Of a DNA stretch of 64,000 bases, positions 20,139 through 33,559 are shown in pieces. The position numbers and the translations under genes were made by a program. Position 1 is the stretch's first letter, and the number at the start of each line of letters is the position of its first letter. This DNA is from Gossypium raimondii. Lineage: Eukaryota > Streptophyta > Magnoliopsida > Malvales > Malvaceae. Location: contig NC_068570.1 in the NCBI RefSeq assembly GCF_025698545.1, positions 33,685,924 to 33,749,923 on the forward strand, given 5' to 3'. The notes below the pieces were generated by a model. That model was not told where the DNA came from, ran no database searches, and saw nothing but the letters and a program-made list of their open reading frames with translations.

Positions 20139-22500
20139 TGTAACATCTCGACATTGGGCCTGGAATTTTTGGCCTTGCAAAGTGAGGGTTCATTGGTGCT
20201 TCAATGATTTAGGGGTTCACCAAGATTTAGGTGAGTTGGGGTTTACAAAAAAAGAGTATCAGGAAGAAGTTTGCCAAGAGTTTCGGTGAAGCAACATATG
20301 CCAAAAAATGTGGTAAGGGGTTGTTTGACAAACTGGCGTTCGCTAAGTAAGTTGTGAAATAGGGTTTAGCAAGTCTGTTTGGTGAATTAGTGTTCGCCAG
20401 TTGAATTGCAAACTGGGTGTTTGCCAGTCAAAGATAGAGTCAGAATCAAATTAGGAAATAAAGATATAGTATATTTAGGAATACTTTATGTGCAAGTAAT
20501 GTCTTTTCTAAGTCAAGTAGGATATCCTAAGATTTCTAGGACACTAAGGTCTATAAATACAACCCTTATTTCATGAGGAGTCTTTCACTGAAATTTTTTT
20601 GTCAAGTCTTTATTCTGAATCAAGTTTGTAGCACCCAGGGTAAGCCTCTATCCTATTAAGGCTGATTTCCCATGTTCGCTTGCATGTGTGAATTATGTAA
20701 GTTTTGTTTGTTTAAGTAGTTTGTATGTTTATGTATATGCGAACCAGCCAGACCATCTACCAATAAGGATAAAGGCAAAGTCAAGCTTGTTTAATTATTA
20801 GTTTTCTATGAGTGAAGTAGGTCGTCATAAGTATGTTCACTATCATGATTTTCAGTATGAACGTTTAAGGTTCGTATCTTGTGTGTGAACATGATGGTTT
20901 TCAAGAACTTTGTTTTTAAACTAAGTTTCAAAAGTAAGTTTTCGATAAAACCCAGCTTTCAAGTTTTAGGACTATTTTCAAATCATGTTTTTAAGATGTG
21001 TTTTAAAGACTTGTTTTATGCGAGCTCTTAAGCAAGCCTATGTTTTTAGAAACATTTTTAGGAACAGTTTTATGAATTGTGTTTTTATGATTTTTTTGTG
21101 TGAGCTCTTTACAAGTGTTTTCAAGCAAGCTCCCTATGCGAGCTCTATGTGGTAAGATTTTGTGCAATCTCCCTTGCGAGCCTAACTCCCTATGTGAGCT
21201 CCCTATGATATGTCTCTGTGCGTGCTCTTTTGCGAGCCATGTTGGATATGCTGGTATACCAAATGATTATGCGTAATCACCTTTCTGTTTCTATGATTTG
21301 GGCATTGAGGCGCTGGGACATGTGGAGAGATAAGTGAATGTCGAGCTGTGCTCCATTCACTAGGACATGCTGGTGTACAAGAGAGTGTATTACTTCACTC
21401 TGCACTTATGGGACATGTTATAAGGACTCTTTAAGATCCACATATCCAACGAGACAAATTTCTGATAAGTGTGGGCGAGAACATATTCATGTTCGTCTAC
21501 CATTCTGATAAGTGTGGGTGAGAGCGTATCTTATGTTCATCAGCCCTTCTGATAAGACAAGTTTGTGAACGTGTTTCACATTATATAAGATTTATTTTTT
21601 GAACAAGCACAAGCTACGTTTTTAAGATTTATTTTCAGTAACACATGTGAAAATGTTTTACAAACTTATGTTTTTTTTACAAGATCTGTGAACTGGGTCT
21701 CGCAACCACACCCGCAAACCTAGCACGCGAAATAATTTTTAAGACTTAAGTTTTTTTTCTGATTTAAGCTTTGTTTACAAGCATACCTTGTTGATTCCTA
21801 ATTATTAATTGAGTTTGCAATGAACTCAGCCACTCCTCTATTACTTCACAAGTAAGTAGGTCGCGGATAGCAGTGGCGATGTATATGACTTGGCAAGGTT
21901 CACTCCTGACTAGATATAGGCGACCTTGGGAAAATAGGTGATGGGGTTTATTTTATGAGGGTTTTAGACTTATTATGCTTTGATTATGTTATTAAAATAG
22001 TTACTTTAAATTTTTAATTATATTATTTTGCGAACCATAACTTATAATATTTTTTTATCTTTTGTTATGATTAAAATTGATATTTTTCATGCACGAGCGT
22101 TACGTTGATTTACTATTAAAATATGTGAGTCAGATTTATTGCTAGGTACTATTTTCGGTGACCCCTGTATGTTTGTGATTCTGAAAATGACATGCGTACC
22201 CTTGTTAGCGATAATCTTATTACTTTGCGATCCTAGGTGAATTGTGCAAACCCATATATGAATGTGAACCCATGTATGCATGCGAACCCTATTAAAGTAC
22301 AAAAACCCATGCATGTATTATACCTCTTGTTGCATAATCTGTTTGTTTGTGAAACTATACTGCATGTTACGAACTTAGGTACTATGCGAACTAATAATAT
22401 TTGCAAACCTGTGCTTTATTTTACTATGCCAACTCTCATGTTATCTTGATAGGCGAACCCCTGCCATTTTATGTGTGCATATCTAAAGTTGTGTTTGCGA
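20139..22500 (+). repeat. Probable Ty3/gypsy LTR and leader
   Basis: Begins TGTAACATCTCGACATTGGG, a Ty3-type LTR start (compare TGTAACACTCC at 45550). A TATA box (CTATAAATACAACC) lies near 20552. It contains many copies of 'gcgagctc' and 'gcgaacc' words between 20740 and 22500. No ORF of interest and no matching second LTR were found. Confidence 0.4.
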
Positions 22501-22999
22501 AATCTTAAAGACTTTTTTTTCTATCAATGAATATAAAACAATTATGGTGTACATACTCACAAAATCAACATTCATTTCATAATTTACTTAACATAAAAAT
22601 ACTTAAAATAAATAAAAGATCATACTTGAATTTGAACTAACATACCATAAAAAATTGATATTGAACATCTTTTCTATTTATCAGCCTTCCTGCATGAATT
22701 CATCTTCTACAAAAATTGAGGCAAAAATTGAAAAAATTTAAGGCACCCTCAAAACTTAAGCGAAACAATGTTATTGTTCAAAACATTCATTAGAGAAGAA
22801 ATAAGAGAAACACTAGAAAAGTAATTGCAACTAGAATTTATTTTGCAAAAATTAAAATAACAATAAAATAATTTTTTTTCTAAAAATAAAAAGAAAGAAA
22901 ACTAACTAAAAAGAAAGGTATTTAAATAAAAAAAACCCATCATGTATTTATTAACCTATCATTGTCTGTGTTTGTCTCCTCCTCCGTGTTAATATCTTG
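22501..22999. other. AT-rich spacer, nothing recognised
   Basis: Mostly A/T with an A-rich plus strand. No ORF, repeat border or RNA gene is seen. Confidence 0.4.
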
Positions 23000-23912
23000 C
23001 CTAGTGAGTTGGGTCCCATGGCTTGAATATTGAATCTAGAAACTCGGGAAGAACATCAAAAGATTTTAATAAGCTCTGAAAAGTAATTTAACTTGACTTA
23101 TCTCGAACTTTGGCATACTTCTAATATACTTGTTGCTGCTTATTCATATGATGTAATAAATCCATAATTTCTACCTATGTTATCAAATTGGCAGGAGGCT
23201 GAGTAGACATAAATGTAGGTTCGAGATCATAAGGTGAGTTGGTGCCGCTTGAATCGGCTTTTGGTTCTACCATCTCATCCTCATCAATTTGAATTATCTG
23301 TATTTTTTTTGGTGAAGTCGCCTAATGCCTTAGAGATATCATAGGTAGTGATCATACCTTTGTTGTAAGGATCTTCAATGTTTCGCATCGGTATGTTTAT
23401 TCGGTGACACATCAGGATGATGAGTGATGAAAAATAGCAATAACATGTCTTTCCTACTGCACACTCTCGAATTTTGTTAAGTATTATTCTCCCCATATTA
23501 ATTGACTTTCTAGTCAATATACAATTAGGGGAATCATTTGAATTATCGAAACATTGCAGTAGAAAAAGGCAGGAATAATACTTGTTTGAATGAAGTAAAA
23601 CCATACATTTGCCTTTCAGGTTAGATATTCCTTACGGCAATAACGAGTACATTATCTCGAAATTGTCTATTTGGCTCCATGAATCATGACATTTTTCAGA
23701 ATATCTTGAATCATCTTTTCATTGGCTTTGGCTACCATGGCAGAATAGCCATCATTATAAATATTAGGTAAATTGAATATGGCATTGATTAATGTTGATG
23801 ATAGAGATAATTCCTTTCTTCGCACTTGGAGCATTGTCAGTGTTGGCGAATTCAAGTGAGCATAAAAATCTTTAACGGTGTCTTCATCAAGAGAAAACTG
23901 GATATCGCACAA
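23000..23912 (-). pseudogene. 'Putative plant transposon protein' domain gene, degenerate
   Basis: The first block (23912-23667) has VKDFYAHLNSPT and INAIFNLPNIYNDGYSAM. The second (23604-23284) has LTRKSINMGRIILNKIRECA and MITTYDISKAL. A third, broken block at 23270-23000 keeps a Gln-rich tail. These are the order and motifs of the plant family usually annotated as 'putative plant transposon protein' (PF20167-like), which is abundant in cotton. Stops separate the blocks and the start of the gene, probably near 24060, is lost. Its biochemical role is unknown. Confidence 0.65.
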
Positions 23913-24744
23913 AAACTTTCATCTTTGTTTCTCAATTATTTCTCCAATGAGTGTTGGTACATCATACTAATTATCAAGTTGAAAACCCTTTTTTAGAAAC
24001 ATGGGTTTTTTTCTTGAATATTCTGATGTATCTTGCTTTTATTCTCGAGGTTCGAAACCAAGGCTGAAATTTATCATCTTGAATCTTTGAGACAAAAAAC
24101 ACTTAGTAGAAAAAAAATAAATCCCAAAAATACCTCAAAGATGGGCTAGGAGTGGCAAGTAGCGATTGCCAAAGGTTGAGGGGTCAGTCACAAATCGCCA
24201 ATGGGATTTGCCGAAGAACACTGCTACTATTGCGTGGCGCAGAAGTGCTACTAGGCACAAGGTTCTGTTGCACACGGGGTACGACTGAAGCTATTGGGTA
24301 GCAGATCATTCAATTGCCAAGCGATCGACAAGGCGCGAGTGGTGTAATGATGCACAGGGCAGTGAGGATTGATGGCCAACAATGGCCTAGACGGTGGCAG
24401 TAGTGAGGAGGGTGCCAACTGAAAAAATAAACAAGAGAAAAAAGAAAAAAAAACAGGGAAGAGAGAAAATAATAAAAAATAAGTTAACCCTCATTTAATT
24501 TAGATTAAAAATTAAACCAAATTTTTAGAGTTTTATTAGTATTATTATTTCATTTTATTTATTTACAAGTTTTATTTATTTATATGCTAATTGTTTACAA
24601 CCTATTAAAATAAAATCAAAATCAAAATCAAAATCAAAATCAAAATCAAAATCAAAATTAAAATAAGGATGAAAAATAAAAAATAACAAAAAAATAAAAT
24701 TAATTTGTTTACAAAGATAACAATCTTCCAATAGAAAAAAAATT
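23913..24744. other. Spacer with GC-rich block and (AAAATC)n
   Basis: 24130-24430 is notably GC-richer than its surroundings ('gtggcgcagaagtgctacta') and has no ORF; it could be a 5' leader of the adjacent degenerate gene. A six-base tandem repeat (AAAATC, about eight units) lies at 24612-24657. Confidence 0.4.
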
Positions 24745-27700
24745 TCATGGATTGGTTAAAATGAAGGAGGTGTTTTTCCGCTCAACTTTAGTGGTTCGGT
24801 AATGTTTCGGTCGTTGACCATTAACCTTAAATGTACCTCATTTATTATCTTGGAGTTCAACTACTCCGTATGGGAAAATTTGATTAATTGTAAAGGGCCC
24901 TAACCATCAGGATTTAAGTTTACCTGGGAATAACTTCAATCTCGAATTGAACAGAAGGACCTGTTGGCCAACTTCGAACACACAGTGATGGATTTTCTTA
25001 TCATGCCATCTTTTTTTTATTTTTCTTTAAAAATTTTGGCATTCTCGTAAGAGAAAAATCTTATCTCTTCCAACTTATTGAGTTGTAACATCCGTTTGTC
25101 TCGGGCAGATTACAAGTCTAGATTGAGCAGTTTAAGAGCCCAATAGGCCTTATATTCAAGTTTCAAGGGTAAATGACAAGCTTTTTCATACACTAATTTG
25201 TAAGGAGACATCCCTAAAGGAGTCTTAAATACAGTACGGTAGTCCCTTCGCCATTCGTCCGGGGATGGTAAGTTGTCGCAACTTTATGTTTTACATTATA
25301 TTTATCCAACAATCACTTTAGCCATTTATTCACGAAATGGGAACCTTCATCGTTAATTATAGCTCTGAGAGTCTCAAATCTTGTGAATATATGTTATTGA
25401 AAGAAACGCATCACCACCTTGGCATCATTATTCAAATATGCCTCGACTTCCACCCATTTGGAAACATAATCAATAGCTACCAAGATGTACCTATTAACAT
25501 AATAAGGAAAAGGACCTAGACAGTCAATACCCCAAACATCAAATAACTCTACCTCGAGAATGTTAGTAAGTGGCATCCATTTCTTCTAGGAAAATTTTTA
25601 ACTCTTTAGCACCAATCACAATTCTTCACTTAGGCATATGCATCTTTAAACAGGTTTGGCCAAAAGAAACTGGCTTGCAATACTTTGGCTGTAGTTTGTG
25701 ACCCTCCAAAATGTCCCCCACTCGGGGATGAATGGCAATGGTACAAAATATCAACTACTTTGCTCTTGATTACACACCTTCAAATCATCTAGTCTGTACA
25801 TTTTTTAAACAAATAGGGTTCCTCCCAAAAATAATATCTAACATCATGAAGAAATTTTCTCCTTTGTTCATATGTCAATTCGAGTGACATTAAACCACTG
25901 GCTAAAAAATTAGCATGATTAGCAAACTGCAGAGTATTATGGAAATGGATTACCTCAAATATGTGTTCATCTGGAAAGTATTCGTTAATAGGAACTCAGG
26001 AATGGGTATCGTCTTATTGTTCCAATCTAGATAGATGGTCTGCCACTTGATTCTCTTCTTCTTTTTCTATCCTGTATAACCAAATCAAACTCTTGGAGTA
26101 ATAAAACCCAACGAATCAATTGTGGTTTTACATCTCTCTTGTGTCGCACATCAAATCAAATGGTGAACTCTAATCTGGGGTAATGATGATTGGTGCTAAG
26201 ATTAATATTTTCTTTAACTCCTCAAAAGTTGTTAAACAATCATCGTTAAAAATAATTATTAAATCTTTCTCCAACAGTTTACAAAGTGGTTTGGAGATTT
26301 TGAAGAAATCTTTAATGAATCTCTTCTAAAACACAACATGTCCTAGAAAACTTCCAAAGCCCTTTACAGACATTGGAGGTGGGAGTTTCTTGATAACATC
26401 TATCTTTGCCGTATCAACTTCTATTCCTTATATCATGATTCTGTGTCCCAAAACAATACCTTCTCTCACCATGAAATGACATTTCTCCCAATTGAGAACG
26501 AGGCTCATCTCTTCGCATCATTTGAGAACTTTGGCCAAATTATCTAAACAATTGTTATAAGAGTCTCCAAACACAAAAAAAATCATTCATGAACACTTCC
26601 CAGAATTTTTCAACCATGTTAGTGAATATAGAAATCATACACCGCTGAAAACTAGTAGGTGCATTACACAAACCAAAAGGCATATGCTTGAAAGCAAACG
26701 TACCGTATGGATATGTAAAAGTTATCTTATGCTGATCTTCTGAAGCTACAAGGATTCGATTGTATAGGTAATCAATACAAATTCTCCAACCTATAACCAT
26801 ACTGGTTGGAATCAACTCATTATTTTCATTTTTTACAACTGTGATGCCACCCTTCTTTGGCACACATTGCGCTAGACTCACCCAAGAGCTATTTGAGATG
26901 GGGTAAATGATTCCCGCATCTAACCACTTGATGATATCATTTTTAACTACCTCTTTCATGATTAGGTTTAAACTTCTTTGGCCATCCATAAGATTTTGTG
27001 CATGCAAAAAGATGGGCTTATACCTCAGATTTCAGCTATCGTCTAACCGATTGCTTTTTTGAATTTCTTTAAGACATTAATCAGCTTCCCTTTTTGATTC
27101 TCGGTAAATGCAACTGAAATAATCATAGGTAGAGCAGAAGAGTTACCCAGAAAAAAATATTTAAAATACAAAGGAAGTAACTTTAATTCTAGCTTGGGTG
27201 GTTCTTCAGTTGAAGCTTTCAACTGCTTATACTCACGGGATTCCAACTCCAAAGAGTCGAGATAGGGTTGCAAAATGAATCCCTTCAATTCGGCTTCTAA
27301 TTCAGTTTGATTTTCATCTTCATCATTGTAATTTAGCATCTCCGATGCTAAGAGTTATTTTAAAAAATCATCCGTAGGAACTGATGATTATGTCTCATCC
27401 ATACCAGAACATTCTTCTCCTACATCGGGGTATCTCATAGCTTTGAAAACATTAAAGTTTACCTTATTGTCTTGGACTCACATACTGAGTTCTCTCTTCT
27501 GAACATCAATTAATGATCTTTCGGTTGCTAAGAAAGGTCTTCCCAAAATGACAGGGACTTCTTTATCTGTTTCAAAATCTAAAATAAGAGAATTAGTAGG
27601 GAAAATAAATTTATCAACAGGTAGCAGAATATGTTTTATCTTTCCTTTAGGACATGTTATCGATTAGTCTTCTAGTTGTAATGTCACTATTGTTGGTCTA

Positions 27701-28140
27701 ACTTCACCAATTCTCAATTGTCTAAACACAGGCATGGGCATCAAATTTATGCTCGCCCCCAAATCACATAGAGCCATACCACAATATTAATTACCGATGT
27801 TACATGGTATGGTAAAACTTCTCGGATCTTTCATCTTTAGTGGTAACTTATTTTGCAGGAATGCACTGCACTCCTTAGTCAAAGCCACTGTCTCAAACTC
27901 TCCCAACCGTCTCTTTTTACAGATGATATCTTTTATGAATTTCACATAATTCAGCATATGTTCCAGAGCCTCTACCAACAGAATGTTGATATGTAACTAT
28001 TTATGTACATCTAAGAATTTTTGAAATTGTACCACTTGATGTTTCTTTTGGAATGTCTGAGGGTAAGGAGGTGGTGGAATTTTTACCTTAACTGGACAAC
28101 TTTTCAGAGGTAGTGTTGGTTCTGCATCTACCGTAGATGT
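24745..28140 (-). pseudogene. Athila-like pol: protease, RT, RNase H, integrase relic
   Basis: Decayed, in several frames. The protease region lies near 27800-27400. Reverse transcriptase (27007-26555) keeps WLDAGIIYPISNSSWVS, CVPKKGG and MPFGLCNAP. Between CIDYLYN and LVASEDQ about forty residues usual for the family are missing, which removes catalytic motif A. The YxDD-type box reads FMND, so the RT is inactive twice over. RNase H remains near 26200-26000. Integrase (about 25700-24745) keeps [21 protein letters not shown] and a C-terminal end near 24745. Confidence 0.8.
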
Positions 28141-28168
28141 TGATTTTTTAGGACTACTCTACTATGGT

Positions 28169-29611
28169 TGATAGGGGGTTGCGCGCGGACCAAGATCGAG
28201 TTGTCAAGTCACGGGAAAATTCTTACGAGGCTCTAGACGATCGGATCTAAAAACGAAATAGAAAACTAAGATTAGATTCGATTAGATCTGAATAGATAGT
28301 ATCCAAAACAATAAAGAAATCCAAGAAACAACGCCCTTAAGAATAGCAAATCTTGGATGTCAAGAACACGGATTGGTAATCGAATTAAACCCCAATCTGC
28401 CGAATCTGAAAAGAACAATCACAAACAGTAAGTTAATTTTAAAAGTCCAGCAAATTGATGGAATAAAAGATAGGGTATGGAGGGCAAGAACAAAAGAAAG
28501 ATTTAAGAATCGAAAACGGTTCTTAGAGCCCAAGGAGATGTTGATTTGCCCAAATTGAAACAGCAAATTAATTTTCCCCAAAATTCCAGTAACCGAATTC
28601 AACCAGATTTGAAAAGGAGAAATCGGCAAGAACAATGGAATTTAGGGATCTTGAACGATCTTTGCTGCCAAGAACAAAGGGGGCCGACCCGATTTTGAAT
28701 GATGAAGAGATCTTGGAGTTTTGGAAAGGCTGAAATGCAACAAGAACAGCAAACAAGTTAGTTAATAAAAATCGACACAAGCAGAATTTAAAAGATAGAA
28801 TGAACAGCAAGAAATAAAGATAAAGTCCTAAGAAGCCTTGAAATCTTGAAAGATTTCACAACTCCCTTCAAATGGCTCTAATCTCCCCTCCAATGAAGAT
28901 CAATGGCAAGAAGAAGGCTGAAGATGGCTCCCACAATCAAAAAGATTGTTAAAACAACTTCTAAAGAAAACTCAAGAGAAAATTCTTGGAGAACTCAAAG
29001 AGAATTTTCACTCAAAACAAATTTGAAATTTTCAAAGTGTTTCTAATGTATGTAACAAGGGTGGCCGACCATGCCTATAAATAGGCCTTATAACTATTTC
29101 CTAATCTCATTAGGAAAACTTAAAAAAAACCTAATTAACAAATTTAATAGGGAAATTCGGCCAAGGCAATCTAATGGGCTACTTGGGCCGAATTTTTACA
29201 TATAATACTCCTAAAGTCTAAAAATTAAATTAAACAATTAAAATTTTTACAAATTGGGACACTTTAACAATTTGGCCTGATTTTTAACTAAGTATGGTTT
29301 GGCTTCTTGGTTGGGCTTGGAATCCTCTTATTGGGCCTTGCCTTCAAGAACTTGGGCTTGTAGTCCATCTCCTACCGAAATTGGCTCGTTGATGCTCATA
29401 ACGGAGATCCAATGCGCTTTGGCTGCAAGATTCGGTTTCTTGGACCAAGATTTCCAAGATTTGAAATCTTAATTTTCTTGATTCTTGAAATCGCTCCAAA
29501 CAGAAAAATTGGGCCAAGATTCAGTTTCTTGATTTTCTTGAAAACAAGAAAGTGAATTTTAATTTTCTCTTTCTTTCGTGTACGCATCTAAGGCCTTTGT
29601 GACTCGTATCA
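28169..29611. mobile_element. Solo LTR (1443 bp) inside the Athila-like element
   Basis: Begins TGATAGGGGG and ends CTCGTATCA, so the ends are TGAT...ATCA. It is flanked by a perfect 5-bp target duplication ATGGT (28164-28168 and 29612-29616). It has no ORF or second LTR, and contains a TATA-like CTATAAATAGG near 29075. It separates the gag and pol parts of the host element and is therefore the younger insertion. Its size and 5-bp duplication fit a Ty3-type LTR left by recombination between two LTRs. Confidence 0.88.
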
Positions 29612-29616
29612 ATGGT

Positions 29617-31157
29617 TGTGCCTTAGTGGGGTCATAAGAACAAGATTCTTCTCTGTGGAAGATTCAACTTCTTTTTGATTTTGGACAACAACAAGCTCAT
29701 ATTTGGATTCAACAACTGTTGGTTCCAACACCTTTCCACTCTTCAAAGTAACAGTTTAACACTATTCTTTACTTGTGCTTCAGGATTCTTCGTATCACTT
29801 TGCAAAGCACCCTAAAGTTTGTTTCTTAGCTCATTAGCTAACTGTCCCATATGGTTCTCCATATTCTTTAGAGGAGCATCGTTTTTAGCCATATATGCTT
29901 CTAGAAGGTTTTTCAAGCTATTTGAAAATTTAGTTGGTTGAGGTTTCTTCATCTGTGAATAACTTGACAAATGATTTGAACAATGATGCATATAGGAATT
30001 ACTTGGACCAATCCCTTGATTACTCTAGGAGAAATTGGGATGATTTTTCCATGAATGATTATAGTGATTTGATTGTGGACTTGGGCCATTCCTATTTTGA
30101 TGTTGGTTTCCCATATAATAAATAGATTCTAGGTTTGATGGGTATTCTTCAAATGTGTGACCATCACCACAGTAAATACACGCAGTGTTCTTGAACTGAC
30201 TTGGTTGTTGACCTTTCATGTTAATGTTGCAACCACTCACAAAAATATTCTTAAGCATGGAAGTCGTAGTTGATACCTAAGCCGCTAAAGATGTAAGAGT
30301 GTCGACTTCATGAACTCCTACTACTCTTATTTCTATAGCTACACGATGGGTCGGCCACTGGTAGTTATTACTTGAAATTCTTTCAAGAATCTTATATGCT
30401 TCATTGTATGACTTTGAAAGAAAAGTTCCGTTAGCTAAAACATCTACCACCATTCTTGTGTGAGCATTGAGACCATTACGGAAGGTTTTCAGTTGAATGC
30501 AATAAGAAATACCATGATGAGGGCATTTTTGTAATAACTCTTTAAACCGTTCCCATGCCTCATACAAGGACTCATCATCAGATTGCTAAAACATAGTAAT
30601 TCCATATCTAAGCTTAGCATTCTTACTTTGTGGAAAATACTTCATTAGAAAACGTTCTGTCAGTTCTTGCCATGTGGAAACAAAATCGAGCGGTAAGGAA
30701 TGCAACCATGCTTGTGCATGATCTCGCAACGAATATGGGAAAGCTTCAATCTTAAGGCATCTTCAGATACTCCTTGTAACTTGAAAGAGTCATTTACTTC
30801 CACAAATAAGCGGAGATACAAATGAGGATCTTCAATAGGCATCCCACTGAATTGTTCCACTGTTTGCAACTTCTAGAATATCACCGGCTTTAACTTAAAC
30901 TGAAGGACATCAATCTCAGGTCTTACAATCCCTAGATTGAGTTCACTAAATAAAGGCACAGTATACTACCTAATCAATCGATCTCTGCCACCAGCAACAA
31001 GGATCGGATCCTGATTATTACAAGTTGTGTCTTTTCTTGGGTTTTGATTCATTTCTTCAACTTGTCTTTGGGCTAACCATTCCCTTCTTCTTTGCCTAAA
31101 AGTATGTTCACTTTCTGGGTCAATTGGCAATAGATTGATAATTCGGTCTATGTTCAC
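29617..31157 (-). pseudogene. Athila-like gag relic
   Basis: Blocks in several frames. 31157-30966 begins MNIDRIINLLPIDPESEHTF. 30869-30660 has VEQFSGMPIEDPHLYLRLF. 30567-30277 has YEAWERFKELLQKCPHHGIS and MVVDVLANG. 30258-30025 has the CCHC-type knuckle CIYCGDGHTFEEYP, with its last Cys replaced by Tyr. Stops and frame changes separate all four. The same protein is encoded by the second element at 62395-64000. Confidence 0.85.
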
Positions 31158-31263
31158 AAACCTAGAAAAATCACGAAAATAAAAAAGTTAAAATTGAAAA
31201 AACAAAAATACAATTAATCCAAATTGAAAAAGAATTATCTTCATAAATAGCAATAAAATATAG

Positions 31264-31281
31264 TCCCCAACAATGGTGCCA
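31264..31281 (-). other. Retrotransposon primer-binding site
   Basis: The minus strand reads TGGCACCATTGTTGGGGA. It matches the Athila-type primer-binding sequence TGGCGCCGTTGCCGGGGA at 14 of 18 bases, and all four differences are C-to-T or G-to-A. It sits between the LTR and the gag leader, as expected. Confidence 0.75.
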
Positions 31282-31289
31282 AAAACTTT

Positions 31290-33150
31290 TGTTGCGTGAC
31301 TACGTGCAAGCGTATACGGTCGTACAAGTAATAAGTAGTAAGTAAATAGTATTGTCTCCATAGGGACTGTTGTGTGAATTATTTGTAAAGTCAATTTTCA
31401 TTAATTTTGTTAAACAAAATAAAAAGAAGATATAATTGTTGAAAATTAATTTTTTAGTTAAGGATGTAATCGGTTATCAAATACCTACAAAATAAAACAA
31501 CATACTTACAAAAAAAATCACAAAAGGAATTAAACACAAGATTTAATATAATACAACATGAATAGACTAAAATAAATATTTCACTTAACAAGAATTTATT
31601 GGCATTCATAGAAAGAATATCACGAAAGGATCGTGGCAATATGAAAATTAATTAAACCCATTTTAATTAAGGCACAAGCTTCTCTCAAAGTCCTATTATG
31701 TCCCTAAGTTAATTAGCATATGTCTATGTCAAAACTAACCTAGAAATCACCCTCTCGGGCATTTACATAGTTTATGCATACAACAAACATCTTTTGATAT
31801 CGACATGATATGTACCATTTAGGTCTTTTGTCAATTTACCATTACCTCTTTTCAGATTAAATAGTTAATTCATTAACCTACAAATGTTTGTAATACATTT
31901 ACAAGGATAATCATGAATTAAACCTAAATGAATGAAATAATCATTTGCACAAAATATTTAGAAAACAAAAACCAATTAATTCAAACCAAGATTCATATCC
32001 ATTTTGAATAAACAAAATTAAGTCATGTCATATTAAATTGAAAACATGAAGATGAGATGCAATTTTGTCTCTTGACATAGAACACAATAATTAACAGTAA
32101 AGAGAAAGGAAGGAAAGAGTAGCTGAGTGGGGTTATCCACGACCATTTCGCAATAAGAAGAGGAAATAGTTTACTGCAAGGGGTTATCCGCGGCTGCTCT
32201 TTGCAGCTTCACATAGTGGCTCTCCTCCCCATCTTTATGATAAAATCATCTAGATGTCTTCAAGTCATCCTCCTAGCTGCCCTCATTTTGGCAAGTGATT
32301 GCCTTATGTTTCAAAATTCAAGTGTTTAGCAAGCCACGAGAAAGGCAATAATACTTAATAATAATTTTCTCTGAAAACTTAATATGAGAAACTTGTGTGT
32401 CAAAATTGGTGTGTCTCTTGAATGAGAATGAAGTCCCTATTTATAGTTGATGAAGTCTCTTGTATGGTGGAAGAGTGATTGCTTCCTTGCTAATTTTAGC
32501 AAGGAAGTTACCTTGTTTCCCTTTCCCCTTAATGTCGTTCTTGATTTGAGGAAAAATGGGTCTTTCCTTACTATTTTTAGCAAAGAAGGTAGCTTGTTCC
32601 CTCTATATGTGGTCGGCCAATAAGTGGTTAAAAGGTTATGGTTTTTTAATGCTATTTTTAGCAACAAGGTGGACGGCTAAGGCTTGTTTCAATCAGAAAA
32701 ATGTGCTGATTTTTATTCAGTGAATATTGAGGTAAAATCCGTTAGATTTAGGAGTTGAATGGGTGGTTAGGGACTGCTAAATTTAGCAATGGTTGTTGCC
32801 ATTTATTTCTTGGTAGAATGAGTAAATGGAATAGTTTTGGGATTCCAATTTGAACAATATTGGGCCTCCTCGACATTAACTCTAGATTAATACTATTTTA
32901 AAGTCTATGTGTCTGTACTATCAATCTTTCAACTTGTACCTGTCTACCAAATACGATCAAAATTCTATCACCCTTTCTCTTAGCCCAATTATTCTTAAAA
33001 ATAATAAAATAACATGCATTTTAACATAAAATTCACTAAATTAACACATTCTCATGGAAATAGTAAAATATAACAAAATAAAGTGAAAACCACATAAAGT
33101 GTTACTTATATAGTCAAAATCGCATGAATTGTACATAAAAGAGTGCTGAA
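31290..33150 (-). repeat. LTR of the minus-strand Athila-like element
   Basis: The 3' border is next to the primer-binding site, just before 'aaaagtttttggcacc'. The 5' border is uncertain, near 'gcactcttttatgtac' at about 33150. The minus strand has a TATA box (ACTATAAATAGGG) near 32445. No second copy lies in the window, so borders could not be confirmed by comparison. Confidence 0.6.
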
Positions 33151-33559
33151 ATATCTATATATTTTAGAGTTTATAGTTAGTGTTTTTCCCAAATCCTCTT
33201 TGATTGTTTGTGATGTTCTATTGTGATTCTTTTCTTGTAATTATCTTCATTGTTTGTGGGTTTATTCTTTACTATTTGTGATTTTTTAAAATTACCTTGA
33301 TATGATTAGGAAACTAAAATTGTATGTACTTAGATGGTCGTAAATGTTTGTTAAGTGAGATTACATTTGTGTTATTTATTAACATATTTGATTGGCAATG
33401 AGTAAATAATCATGAAAAGTGCATGTTATTTATTGAAAAATTAACATGTGAGAGACATTTTATTGATAATTTGCATGTATTGAGACTATTTGTTGTTCTT
33501 TTATGAGAAGATGAACATTTTTATTTGTCTTTTCTGATAAAAATAGTCTGAAATGGACT

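Larger units (their letters stand above)
24745..33150 (-). mobile_element. Athila-like Ty3 retrotransposon, decayed, one LTR found
   Basis: Read on the minus strand: LTR (about 33150-31290), primer-binding site, leader, gag (31157-about 29617) and pol (28140-24745). A foreign solo LTR interrupts it at 28169-29611. The gag and integrase wording (EEDPHL-like start, [11 protein letters not shown]) matches Athila-group elements. The expected 3' LTR is not found below 24745, where the degenerate plant-transposon gene follows. Multiple stops and deletions show an old insertion. Confidence 0.8.

Noticed and set aside
20134..22500. A complete LTR with 5-bp duplication 'ctttg'
   Set aside because: Several 'ctttg' words occur downstream but none directly follows a CA end that pairs with the TGTAACA start.
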